Of a stretch of 64,000 nt of DNA, positions 23,603-31,811 are shown piece after piece (position 1 is the stretch's first letter; the number at the start of each line of letters is the position of its first letter). Below the pieces are notes generated by a model. That model saw only the letters and a program-made list of their open reading frames with translations. It was not told where the DNA came from and made no database searches. The stretch is from Marinimicrobium agarilyticum DSM 16975 (GTDB lineage: Bacteria > Pseudomonadota > Gammaproteobacteria > Pseudomonadales > Cellvibrionaceae): positions 1 through 64,000 of the forward strand of contig NZ_AUHU01000003.1 of assembly GCF_000423345.1 (NCBI RefSeq). Reading direction: 5' to 3'. Made by a program: the position numbers and the translations under genes.

Positions 23603-24795
23603 CTCAACAATCGCAGGCGCTTCTGGCGCCACTGACAGAGGGAGTGGAGGCGGGGTTGAGAGTCGCGGTCATTTCCGATGCCGCCCCGGGACGAAACGGC
23701 GTGGGCGCTTACTATCAGGACTTACTCGAGCAACTGGGCCCGCAGATGTCCGAGGTTCAGTTGTTCTCCCCGACGGTGGAAAATGGCCGCTGGCGAACCG
23801 GGCTGGCCCTGCCGCTGCCCGGAGACCGTACCCAGAAGCTCTGTGTTCCCAATCCCTGGGCGCTCAAGCGGGCGTTACGCCGGCTTCGACCCCAGGTGGT
23901 GGTGGTTGCAACCCCCGGCCCCTACGGCCTGCTGGGCGTGCGCCTGGCGCGGCGCGCGGGTATCCCGGTATTGGCCGGTTTTCATACCTCGTTTGAACAA
24001 CTGACCCAGCTCTATTGGCAGGGCTCCTGGCGGGGCCGGTTGGTGCATTCGCTGTTCGAGCGCTCCCACCGCTACCTGTTTGCCGGGGCCCGCTCGGTGC
24101 TGGGCAACTCCCGGGATATGCTCGAGTTGGCCGAGCGCATGGGCGCGCCCGCCACCGGCCTGATCGGTACCCCCATTTCCGCCGAATTCGCCCTGACCGA
24201 GCGCCGCCCCTACGGCGGCGAGCTCGAGCGGGTGTTGTTCGCCGGGCGACTGGCGGCGGAGAAAAATCTCGAGGCGGTGGTGGACGCCGCCTCCGCCCAC
24301 CCGTCGGTGCAGTTCAGTATTGCGGGCGACGGGCCGCTGAGGGCCCGGATGGCCGCCGCGGCCGAAGCCCTGCCGAACCTTAAGTTGCTGGGCTGGTTGG
24401 ACCGCGCCGCCCTGAGGGCGGAGGTAGACCACCACGATCTATTGTTACTGCCGTCGCACTTCGAGTCTTTCGGTACCATCGCCCTGGAAGCCATGGCCCG
24501 GGAGCGGTTGGTGCTGGTCTCCTCCGGTTGTGGCATTGTGCAGTGGCCCAGCCTGCGATCGGGGCTGAGTATCATTCATCCGGAAGAAAGTGCCGCCTCG
24601 GCGTTGCAACGTCTGCGTGAGAAAACCGCGCCCCAGCGACGCGAGTTGGCCCAGACGGCGGCGGGGCTGGCGCTATCGCTGAATGAGCGCTGCCTGGCGC
24701 ACTGGTGCGAACTGTTACGCCACACGGTCGACTCCCGCTCGCCTTTGCCCTCGACATCTCTGGACGGGGTGGGGTCGGCGTTGGAGCAGGCTTGA
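23599..24795 (+). CDS. GT4-family glycosyltransferase
   Basis: This 398-residue enzyme has two Rossmann-like halves. The N-half has APGRNGVGAYYQDLLEQLGP and GVRLARRAGIPVLAGFHTSF. The C-half has RVLFAGRLAAEKNLEAVVDA and the EX7E motif in HFESFGTIALEAMARE. It resembles the GT4 group that glycosylates lipids (PimB/SQDG-synthase-like). Donor and acceptor are not defined. It overlaps the sulfotransferase at its start and the deacetylase at its end, so the three genes form one translationally coupled operon. The ATG at 23599 is chosen because it forms ATGA with the upstream stop and gives a normal N-terminus. Confidence 0.88.
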   Translation: MTQQSQALLAPLTEGVEAGLRVAVISDAAPGRNGVGAYYQDLLEQLGPQMSEVQLFSPTVENGRWRTGLALPLPGDRTQKLCVPNPWALKRALRRLRPQVVVVATPGPYGLLGVRLARRAGIPVLAGFHTSFEQLTQLYWQGSWRGRLVHSLFERSHRYLFAGARSVLGNSRDMLELAERMGAPATGLIGTPISAEFALTERRPYGGELERVLFAGRLAAEKNLEAVVDAASAHPSVQFSIAGDGPLRARMAAAAEALPNLKLLGWLDRAALRAEVDHHDLLLLPSHFESFGTIALEAMARERLVLVSSGCGIVQWPSLRSGLSIIHPEESAASALQRLREKTAPQRRELAQTAAGLALSLNERCLAHWCELLRHTVDSRSPLPSTSLDGVGSALEQA

Positions 24796-25517
24796 TGATG
24801 CCAGCGCTGGTGTCGATTCACGATGTGATGCCGGAGACCCTTGAACGGGTGGAGCGACTGTTGGCACTCATGTCCGCTCCGGTACGTCGCGGGACAGTGT
24901 TGCTGGTGGTGCCCGGTCGCGACTGGCAGCCCGATCAGGTGGCACAGTTGGCGCGCTGGCAGGGTGAAGGCCTCGAGTTGGCCGGCCACGGCTGGACGCA
25001 CCGCGCCGAGCGTATTCAGGGCTGGTACCACCGTTGTCACTCCCGCTGGGTCTCGCGCCACGCCGCGGAACATCTCAGCCAGCCCCGAGGCGCGTTGTGC
25101 GAACTGCTGGAGCGGAACTATCGCTGGTTTATTGGCCGCCAGCTTAGGCCACCCTCGCTCTACGTGCCTCCGGCCTGGGCGTTGGGGGCTCTGACCGCCG
25201 ATGACCTGAAGGCTTCTCCCTTCTCCTATCTCGAAACCACTCGCGGTCTGTGGCATTTGCCCAGTGGCCGGCGACGCGCCTTGCCTCTGGTCGGATTCGA
25301 GGCCGATACCTCCGCCGGGGCGGTGCTGCTGCGAACCTGGAATCGGGTCAATGCGGCTTGGGCCAGCCCCAAGCGGCCGTTGCGCCTGGCCATTCACCCC
25401 TACGACGACGAGCTACTCCTGGCCGGGTCGCTGCGCGAGTGGTTGGCCCGGATAAGCGACCCGGTGGATTATTGGACGCTATTTGACGCGACATCAGCCC
25501 GTTTCACAGAGTCGTAA
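24795..25517 (+). CDS. DUF2334-type polysaccharide deacetylase
   Basis: This 240-residue protein begins MMPALVSIHDVMPETLERV, the DUF2334 signature with the metal-binding Asp. It continues with LELAGHGWTHRAE, the His pair of carbohydrate-esterase-4 folds. There is no signal peptide, so it is cytoplasmic and would act on a biosynthetic intermediate such as an N-acetylated lipid-linked sugar. It overlaps the glycosyltransferase stop (TGATG) and closes the operon. Its stop codon lies inside the second Pho box. Confidence 0.82.
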   Translation: MMPALVSIHDVMPETLERVERLLALMSAPVRRGTVLLVVPGRDWQPDQVAQLARWQGEGLELAGHGWTHRAERIQGWYHRCHSRWVSRHAAEHLSQPRGALCELLERNYRWFIGRQLRPPSLYVPPAWALGALTADDLKASPFSYLETTRGLWHLPSGRRRALPLVGFEADTSAGAVLLRTWNRVNAAWASPKRPLRLAIHPYDDELLLAGSLREWLARISDPVDYWTLFDATSARFTES

Positions 25518-25518
25518 C
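25501..25518 (+). promoter_or_regulatory. Pho-box-like site upstream of the PstS/OmpA gene
   Basis: GTTTCAC-AGAG-TCGTAAC has the 11-bp spacing of PhoB half-sites but several mismatches to CTGTCAT. A -10-like TAAGCT follows near 25529. Its position before a phosphate-binding-like protein supports the call. Confidence 0.45.
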
Positions 25519-25593
25519 ATTCCCCGCCTAAGCTGCGCGCCTGCATTGGCTCTCCGGTCTGCTCGACCGGGTGGCATGAATGAGGAGCAAGCT

Positions 25594-27021
25594 ATGGGTC
25601 TGCGTTGTTTGACGCTTGTCGTGTCAGCCTGGCTGTCGCTATCTACCGCCTCGGCAGCGGTCTCTCCCTTTGCCCCGGGGCAATCGGGCCATCTGTTCAC
25701 CCTGCACGGATCAAATACCGTCGGGGCCCGGTTGGCGCCGGAACTGGCTCGGGATTATCTCCTCGCCAAGGGGGCCGAGTCGGTCAGTATTCGGGCGGGC
25801 CAGAAGGAAAACGAATACCGGATTGAAGGCCGAGGGCCCGCCGGTCCCGTGTACATTGATGTGGCGGCCCACGGCTCGGGCACGGGTATGAGCGGGTTGG
25901 CCTCGGGCGAGGCTCAGGTCGCCATGGCGTCCCGGCCTATCAAAGCCTCGGAGGAAGCCCTGTTGGCCGACTACGGCCCCATGCGCACTTTCGAGGCGGA
26001 GCACGTTGTCGCGATTGACGGGCTGGCGGTGATTGTCCACCGCTCGAACCCGGTCGAGGCGCTGACGGTGGACCAGATCGCCCGGCTTTTCTCCGGTGAA
26101 GTGCGCAACTGGTCGCAGGTAGGAGGCCCCGATCGGGCGGTCAGCCTTTACGCCCGGGATAACAAGTCCGGTACCTGGGACAGTTTCAAAAGCATGGTAT
26201 TGAACGGTCGCTTTGCCCTCAGCCGTGACGCCCGTCGGTTTGAATCCAATGACCGGTTGTCCGACTCGGTGGCGGCCGACCCGGGTGCGATCGGCTTTGT
26301 GGGGCTCGCGTCGGTGCGCCAGGCCAAGGCTTTGAGCGTTTCCCAGGATGGTACCCAACCATTGCGGCCCGAGCCCCTGTACGTGGCCACTGAAGATTAC
26401 GCTCTGTCCCGGCGCCTGTTCATGTACACCCTGCCGGGGCGCACGCCGCCGCTGGTGCGCGAATATATTGAGTATGTCCACAGCCGTGCGGGTCAGGAAC
26501 GGGTAGCTGAGGTCGGCTTTGTCTCCCAGAACCCCGTGAGCCTTAAGCCGGAGCTGACCGCCCAAGCCCCGGTGTCCTACAAAGCGTTGGTCGGACACGC
26601 CGAGCGGTTGTCGATCAACTTCCGCTTTGACGAGGGAAGTTCCCGCCTGGACAACAAAGCCCGATGGGATATCGAGCGGCTGGCCCGTTTTATGACGGCG
26701 CCGGAAAATCGGGAGCGGCAACTGCAGTTGATCGGTTTTGGCGACGCCGAGCAGACCGAGCACCGGGCGCTGGTGTTGTCTCAGATGCGGGCTCTTCGGG
26801 TTAAGGCGGCGTTGCGGGACCGGGGCATCGATGCCGCCTCGGTGGTTGGCTTTGGCAGTGACCTCCCCGTGGCGGCCAATAAGGAGGGTGTGCGCCTGAA
26901 AAACCAGCGTGTGGAGGTCTGGGTTTTTGACGGCAGTGCCTCACAACGTGTCAATGACGCCAAGGATGACATGGAGTTGCGCCGTGCGGCGGAGCGGGAT
27001 TCCGTGTCCAGCCGGTTGTAA
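25594..27021 (+). CDS. PstS-like phosphate-binding protein fused to an OmpA domain
   Basis: This 475-residue protein has an N-terminal signal peptide ending about residue 22 (STASA). A PstS-type binding domain follows (about 30-320): FTLHGSNTVGARLAPELARD, AAHGSGTGMSGLASGEAQVA, and SLYARDNKSGTWDSFKSMVL, residues that line the phosphate pocket in PstS relatives. A C-terminal OmpA/peptidoglycan-binding domain (about 350-465, NFRFDEGSSRLDNKARWDIE) would hold it to the cell wall. This fusion suggests a wall-bound phosphate scavenger rather than an ABC transporter subunit. No pstCAB lies nearby. The ATG at 25594 follows GAGGAG. Confidence 0.86.
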   Translation: MGLRCLTLVVSAWLSLSTASAAVSPFAPGQSGHLFTLHGSNTVGARLAPELARDYLLAKGAESVSIRAGQKENEYRIEGRGPAGPVYIDVAAHGSGTGMSGLASGEAQVAMASRPIKASEEALLADYGPMRTFEAEHVVAIDGLAVIVHRSNPVEALTVDQIARLFSGEVRNWSQVGGPDRAVSLYARDNKSGTWDSFKSMVLNGRFALSRDARRFESNDRLSDSVAADPGAIGFVGLASVRQAKALSVSQDGTQPLRPEPLYVATEDYALSRRLFMYTLPGRTPPLVREYIEYVHSRAGQERVAEVGFVSQNPVSLKPELTAQAPVSYKALVGHAERLSINFRFDEGSSRLDNKARWDIERLARFMTAPENRERQLQLIGFGDAEQTEHRALVLSQMRALRVKAALRDRGIDAASVVGFGSDLPVAANKEGVRLKNQRVEVWVFDGSASQRVNDAKDDMELRRAAERDSVSSRL

Positions 27022-27042
27022 CCCAATCGATAGGGGCGCTGG

Positions 27043-28086
27043 CTAACTGACTTTGTTCCTGCCGGATTGCTTGGAACGGTAGAGCAGCTCGTCCGCCTGC
27101 TCTACGGACGAGGCCAGGGCGTCGGCGGTCTCACAGACCGTGACACCGAAGCTGGCGGTGATCGGGTGCTCCTTTTCCTTGATAATAAACGGTTGGCGCG
27201 CCAACTGGTCGCGCACCTTTTCCGCCACCAGGCGGGCGTCGTTCAGATCGGTTTTAGGTAACAGCAGAAGAAACTCTTCGCCTCCGGTCCGACAGGCAAT
27301 GTCCTGGCGACGCAGGGCCTTGCGGAAGTGCTCTGCCACCTGCTTGAGCACCAGGTCCCCGGTATGATGTCCGAATTGGTCGTTCAGTCGTTTGAAGTGA
27401 TCAATGTCACACATCACCACGCCCATCGGCAAAAACTCCTCGGGTCGATGGGCCAGGTCCCGCCCCAGGTGGGAGTCAATAAAGCGCCGGTTCGGGAGCA
27501 GCGTCAAGGGGTCGGTGTTTGCCTGTTTCTCCCGGGTGGCCTGTAACACATCCATTTTTTGGTGGCTGCGTTCGCGGAAATAATCATTGATCCAGGAGAC
27601 CATTACGACAATCACGACCGAGGCAAAGAACCGGCTGGTTTCCTCCGGGCGGTACTGCGCCGGAATCAGCCCGTCGACAAAGAGCATAATGGCAAGCAGC
27701 ACCAGTATCAGGGTGTTGCCGATCGCGGCGTTGCGCACACCCAACAACCCGAACAGAATGGCGGGAAAGGGAAACACCCAGTAGAGCGCTGTGTTGGCGT
27801 AGCCGCCATGGAAGACCAGCGCCAACACAAACAGCGCGACCAGCAGAGCCTCTATCAGGCAGGCGCGCTCGATGTTTTTCGACCAGCGGTAATAGCCGAC
27901 GGTGAGCAAAAACGCCGTGGAGGCGCTGAGCAGAATAAGAGCGAGACTGGTGTTTTTGAGCATCAGGTGGCGCAGCCCGTAAAACAGGATGATCGCTCCG
28001 GAGATGTAGCTGACGAACGACAGTATGTACTCGCGCCGGTCGTTATCGATTTTGTGTCCCTGACTGTCGCTTTCAAATAAGATCAT
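27043..28086 (-). CDS. Membrane-bound diguanylate cyclase (GGDEF domain)
   Basis: This 347-residue protein has six N-terminal membrane helices (about 25-190) and a C-terminal GGDEF domain. That domain includes NTDPLTLLPNRRFIDSHLGR, and the active site is GGEEF in CRTGGEEFLLLLP. An RRQD sequence five residues upstream is an intact inhibitory I-site. It should make cyclic di-GMP with product feedback. I chose the ATG at 28086; a GTG at 28158 would add 24 residues. It is convergent with the PstS/OmpA gene and divergent from modB. Confidence 0.88.
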   Translation of the reverse strand: MILFESDSQGHKIDNDRREYILSFVSYISGAIILFYGLRHLMLKNTSLALILLSASTAFLLTVGYYRWSKNIERACLIEALLVALFVLALVFHGGYANTALYWVFPFPAILFGLLGVRNAAIGNTLILVLLAIMLFVDGLIPAQYRPEETSRFFASVVIVVMVSWINDYFRERSHQKMDVLQATREKQANTDPLTLLPNRRFIDSHLGRDLAHRPEEFLPMGVVMCDIDHFKRLNDQFGHHTGDLVLKQVAEHFRKALRRQDIACRTGGEEFLLLLPKTDLNDARLVAEKVRDQLARQPFIIKEKEHPITASFGVTVCETADALASSVEQADELLYRSKQSGRNKVS

Positions 28087-28272
28087 GTCGCCAACTCGAA
28101 ATATAGGAGCAACTGCGGAGCCCCGTTCGTGGAAGAGTCCTTGTTGTTCAACGACCACCTGGTCTTCTTTCTAATCCTAGCTCAGGTTGGTTTTTGTGCC
28201 ACTATTTCGGTGTGCCTTGTTGTCCTTGTTCCCCGGGCGCTCGTGCTACAGTAGCGCCATTATTCGTTGGGA

Positions 28273-28965
28273 ATGTCGTACTCCATGATTCAACCGGCCG
28301 ACTGGGTAGCACTCGGGATCACACTCAAGCTGGCGGCCCTCACGACACTGATTCTGCTGCTGCTGGGCACCCCCCTGGCGTGGTGGCTGGCGCGCAGCCG
28401 CTGGCGCTTTCGTTTTCTGGTGGAAGCACTGGTGGCTCTGCCTCTGGTCCTGCCGCCCACGGTGCTCGGGTTCTACTTACTGCTGGCCCTGGGGCCTCGC
28501 GGGCCCCTGGGGGCGGCCTCCCAATGGCTCTGGGGCGAGCCGCTCGCCTTCAGTTTTACCGGCCTGGTTATCGGTTCTGTGGTCTACTCCCTGCCGTTTG
28601 TGGTCCAACCGCTGACCAGTGCATTCAACAGTCTGGGTTCTCGCCCTCTGGAAGTGGCGGCCACCCTGCGCGCCGGCACCTGGGACCGGTTTGTTTCGGT
28701 GGTGTTGCCCCTGGCGCGCCCGGGGTTTCTTACGGCGGCGGTGCTCGGGTTTGCCCATACGCTGGGAGAGTTCGGCGTGGTGCTGATGATTGGCGGCAAC
28801 ATTCCCGGTGAAACCCAAGTGCTGTCGATCGCCATCTACGACCATGTGGAGAGCCTCGACTACTCGCGTGCCCACTGGCTCTCCGGCGGACTGTTGTTGT
28901 TCTCCTTTGTGCTGTTGCTGGCCGTCTACGGCTTCAACCGCCGCCTGTCCCTGGTGAAACCATGA
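28273..28965 (+). CDS. modB: Molybdate ABC transporter permease ModB
   Basis: This 230-residue inner-membrane permease has five or six helices. It shows ALPLVLPPTVLGFYLLLALG and the cytoplasmic EAA loop EVAATLRAGTWDRFVSVVLP, then AHTLGEFGVVLMIGGNIPG, all typical of ModB. It overlaps modC by 4 bp (ATGA). The usual first gene, modA for the periplasmic binding protein, is absent from this position. Upstream is the oppositely oriented diguanylate cyclase gene. Confidence 0.92.
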   Translation: MSYSMIQPADWVALGITLKLAALTTLILLLLGTPLAWWLARSRWRFRFLVEALVALPLVLPPTVLGFYLLLALGPRGPLGAASQWLWGEPLAFSFTGLVIGSVVYSLPFVVQPLTSAFNSLGSRPLEVAATLRAGTWDRFVSVVLPLARPGFLTAAVLGFAHTLGEFGVVLMIGGNIPGETQVLSIAIYDHVESLDYSRAHWLSGGLLLFSFVLLLAVYGFNRRLSLVKP

Positions 28966-30053
28966 TCGATCCGCTGAACCAAAGGGCGGAGAGGCTCACA
29001 GTGCAGTTCGAGATCCACCGTGGGGATTTCCGCCTGGCGGTGGATCTCGAGTTGCCGGGGCAGGGCGTCACCGGAGTGGTCGGTCCCTCCGGTTGCGGCA
29101 AAACCTCGCTGCTGCGGGCGGTAGCCGGGCTTGACCGGGTAGAAGGGGGGCGTCTGGTATTGGGGGACCAGATTTGGCAATCGCCCACCGGATTTCGCCC
29201 CACCCACAAGCGCCGCCTGGGCTATGTCTTTCAGGAAGCCAGCCTGTTCGAGCATCTGTCAGTGCGGGCCAACCTGGAATACGGCTGGCGTCGCATTCCG
29301 GCGCGTGAACGCCGCCTGTCACCCGAAACCCTGACGCAATGGCTAAACCTGGGCCCCCTGTTTTCCCGTCCGGTATCGGCCCTCTCTGGTGGGGAGCGCC
29401 AGCGACTGGCCATCGGCCGGGCCCTGGCCACCAGTCCGGACCTGTTATTGATGGACGAGCCCTTGGCCTCGCTCGACCCCGCCAGTAAGCAGGCCATTCT
29501 TCCCTACCTGGAAACTCTGCATGACAGCCTGTCGATCCCGGTGTTGTACGTCAGTCATGCCCCCGAGGAGGTGGCCCGGCTGGCGGACCATCTGGTGGTG
29601 ATGGCGCCGGGCCGGGTTCTGGCCTCCGGGCCCCTCAATCAGATTCTCACACGTACGGACCTGCAGCTGGCCCAGGCCGATGACGCCGCTGCGGTGTTGA
29701 CGGGAATCGTCGACGGCCACGACGACCATTACGCCCTGACCCGCGTGGCGTTGGATGGCGGTATGCTCACGCTCACACGCCAATCTCACCGGCCCGGGCA
29801 GCGTGTGCGTCTGCGGGTGGCGGCCCGGGACGTGAGCCTGACCCTGAGTCCGTCGACCGACACCAGCATTCTCAATTGCCTGCCAGTGGCGGTGACCGGC
29901 TTGACGCCCCACGATGCCTCGCGGATCACGGTCCAGTTGAATTGTGGCGAGCAACCGCTGCTGGCGAGGGTGACTCGCAAATCGGCGGACGAGCTGCGCC
30001 TGGTTGTCGGTACACGCTGCTACGCTCAGATCAAAACCGCCGCGCTGCTGTAA
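28962..30053 (+). CDS. modC: Molybdate ABC transporter ATPase ModC
   Basis: This 363-residue ATPase has Walker A GPSGCGKTSLLRAVAGL, signature LSGGERQRLAIGRAL and Walker B LLLMDEPLASLD. A C-terminal TOBE/MopI-like domain (about 290-355) binds molybdate and regulates transport. It matches ModC in length and order. It works with ModB and a ModA that must be encoded elsewhere. The Pho-box-like site at 30062 begins 8 bp after its stop. Confidence 0.93.
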   Translation: MIDPLNQRAERLTVQFEIHRGDFRLAVDLELPGQGVTGVVGPSGCGKTSLLRAVAGLDRVEGGRLVLGDQIWQSPTGFRPTHKRRLGYVFQEASLFEHLSVRANLEYGWRRIPARERRLSPETLTQWLNLGPLFSRPVSALSGGERQRLAIGRALATSPDLLLMDEPLASLDPASKQAILPYLETLHDSLSIPVLYVSHAPEEVARLADHLVVMAPGRVLASGPLNQILTRTDLQLAQADDAAAVLTGIVDGHDDHYALTRVALDGGMLTLTRQSHRPGQRVRLRVAARDVSLTLSPSTDTSILNCLPVAVTGLTPHDASRITVQLNCGEQPLLARVTRKSADELRLVVGTRCYAQIKTAALL

Positions 30054-30061
30054 CGGCCGGC

Positions 30062-30079
30062 GTGTCATTCGCGTGTCAC
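30062..30079 (+). promoter_or_regulatory. Pho box in the modC-peroxiredoxin gap
   Basis: GTGTCAT-TCGC-GTGTCAC carries two PhoB half-sites, each one base from consensus, at 11-bp spacing. CAATAG (30087-30092) could serve as the -10. No recognisable open frame follows before 30404, so the target is either the peroxiredoxin gene through a long leader or an unannotated RNA. Confidence 0.6.
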
Positions 30080-30238
30080 ATTGCACCAATAGCGTGCGCG
30101 GTGGTCGGAGTGCACGCGGCCGAGATCTTTCATGGTGCGAGCAGGAAATTTCGAGTCCGTCTGCTGGCAGGGTGCGGCGCCGACGAGCTACACTCAAAAG
30201 GTCGGGAAGCCTTGAATAACCTCCGGAGTCGTCGCGAC

Positions 30239-30254
30239 TGGCATAGTCCTTGCG
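30239..30254 (+). promoter_or_regulatory. Candidate sigma-54 (-24/-12) promoter
   Basis: TGGCATAGTCCTTGCG carries GG and GC at the exact 10-nt separation of RpoN promoters (consensus TGGCAC-N5-TTGC), with one mismatch. It would start transcription about 140 bp before the peroxiredoxin gene. No enhancer-binding protein gene is visible nearby. Confidence 0.55.
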
Positions 30255-30403
30255 GCACGAGATTCCAGGTCTGCCGACAGACGTGCAATAAGACCGAGAG
30301 ATACCAACCACAACGATAATGATCGGGACATCATGACGCTCCGATCCACTGACCGGGGACGCGCACGAGGCGGGGCCCCGGGATCGAAAGGACAACAGCA
30401 ATT

Positions 30404-30958
30404 ATGGCTAAAAACCTGTACATGTTGCCGGAGGGTTTGCCTAAACCCGAAGAAGACGGCGCTTGCGATCACCTCCAGGGGCTGGCCCTGCCCAGCCTGT
30501 CACTGTCCAGCACAACCGGCGAGCCGGTGGACCTCAGCACCATCAATGGGACGGCGGTGGTCTTCTTTTACCCGATGACCGGCAAGCCCGAACAGCCCCC
30601 CATGCGGGGCTGGAACAAGATCGCCGGTGCGCGCGGCTGCACCACGCAGTGTTGTGCGTTTCGTGATCGCTACCCCGAGTTCCAGCGCCTGGGGGTGGAA
30701 ATTTACGGCGTCAGTGCCCAGCCACTCAATGATCAACAGGAGGCGGTCGAGCGCCTGCGCCTGCCCTATCCGCTACTGAATGATTCGGATCTGGCGTTGA
30801 CCCGGGAGCTGGAGTTACCGACCTTTGACTATGATGGCGCCACGTATATTAAACGACTGACGTTGCTGGTTGAGGGCGGTGTCATTCGGCAGGTGTATTA
30901 CCCCGTATTTCCGCCGCATTTGAACCCGACGGATATTCTGTCCCAGCTCAGGAGCTGA
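30404..30958 (+). CDS. Peroxiredoxin/redoxin-family protein
   Basis: This 184-residue thioredoxin-fold protein carries VVFFYPMTGKPEQPP and GARGCTTQCCAFRDRYPEFQ, the redoxin motif with the catalytic Cys in TTQC plus an adjacent Cys. It then has VEIYGVSAQPLNDQQEAVER and a typical C-terminal beta strand. It probably reduces peroxides or organic hydroperoxides using cellular thiols. There is no signal peptide, so it is cytoplasmic. It is preceded by a 350-bp leader holding Pho-box and sigma-54-type motifs, and overlaps the next, opposite gene by 11 bp. Confidence 0.88.
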   Translation: MAKNLYMLPEGLPKPEEDGACDHLQGLALPSLSLSSTTGEPVDLSTINGTAVVFFYPMTGKPEQPPMRGWNKIAGARGCTTQCCAFRDRYPEFQRLGVEIYGVSAQPLNDQQEAVERLRLPYPLLNDSDLALTRELELPTFDYDGATYIKRLTLLVEGGVIRQVYYPVFPPHLNPTDILSQLRS

Positions 30959-31598
30959 AGCGCAGATCGATCGCCAGGTCGGCGGCCAGACAGGGCCAGC
31001 GGCGCAACTCCTCGGACCAGCCCCGGTCGCGGTGTTGCGCGACGTAGTGCTGAAAGTTCTTGCCCTCGAAGGGATACTCGTTGAGCAATAACTCGGCCGA
31101 AAACAGCACGGCCTGGTCGAGCTCGTTGGCGAAAGGCTCGCCAATCAGTTCGTGGGCAATGACGTTGGCGCGGGTGACATCCATGGGAGCCAGGGGGATG
31201 CCGCAGTGGCCGATAAACCGGTCGTTGACTTCCTCCAGCAGCCGGTGGGCGAGATAGCTCTCGTCGAGCATGGCCACCAGCTGGCTATGGCTGCTGACCA
31301 GGTCGGGCGGTGAGAGGAAATAGTCGCAGGCGATGTTCAGCAGCGGCTCAACCCGGTCGTCGATCCCCGCTTCCCGGGTGATCGCATCAATGGCCAGAAT
31401 AAAGGCCGGTACATGCTCAATGTAGCGCACCACAAAGTCCCGCAGGGCAGCAGTAGCCTGCTCACGCGGTAATTTGATGGCGCCGTGCAAGTGTCGGGCA
31501 CGCTGATCCAGTATGCGATTGAGTTGTCCTGTCTCTAGATCCCGTTTTTTCGCTTTTTGAATCAGCGCTTCGATTTGATCGAGCGGTCTGAGACACAT
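30948..31598 (-). CDS. Conserved hypothetical protein
   Basis: This 216-residue, soluble, mostly helical protein has no signal peptide. It has an N-terminal basic region (IEALIQKAKKRDLETGQLNR) and a central helical part, including RYIEHVPAFILAIDAITREA and IACDYFLSPPD. I do not recognise a characterised family with confidence. It converges on, and overlaps, the peroxiredoxin gene by 11 bp, so transcripts are antisense at their ends. The ATG at 31598 gives MCLRPLDQIE. Confidence 0.65.
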   Translation of the reverse strand: MCLRPLDQIEALIQKAKKRDLETGQLNRILDQRARHLHGAIKLPREQATAALRDFVVRYIEHVPAFILAIDAITREAGIDDRVEPLLNIACDYFLSPPDLVSSHSQLVAMLDESYLAHRLLEEVNDRFIGHCGIPLAPMDVTRANVIAHELIGEPFANELDQAVLFSAELLLNEYPFEGKNFQHYVAQHRDRGWSEELRRWPCLAADLAIDLRFSS

Positions 31599-31811
31599 GG
31601 TGCTGGGGTGGCCCTCCCGGGGCCTGACGCGTTGTTTCTTCTATTTGCTCGCCGTGGGTGTTACCGGTTACGGTCCAAGTTAAATCTTTCTTACGGCGAG
31701 GTGGCTTTGTTGCAAGCGATGCCACTTACTAAACTTAATTCAAAAGCGCGCAAATACAAGGCAGTTTTAAGAGCGATTTATTCTAACTATTAGGGGGAAG
31801 CGCATTTTACA

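Noticed and set aside
30004-30219. Small open frame in the modC-peroxiredoxin gap
   Set aside because: It begins inside modC, has no ribosome-binding site, and is Arg/Ser-rich like out-of-frame GC-rich DNA.
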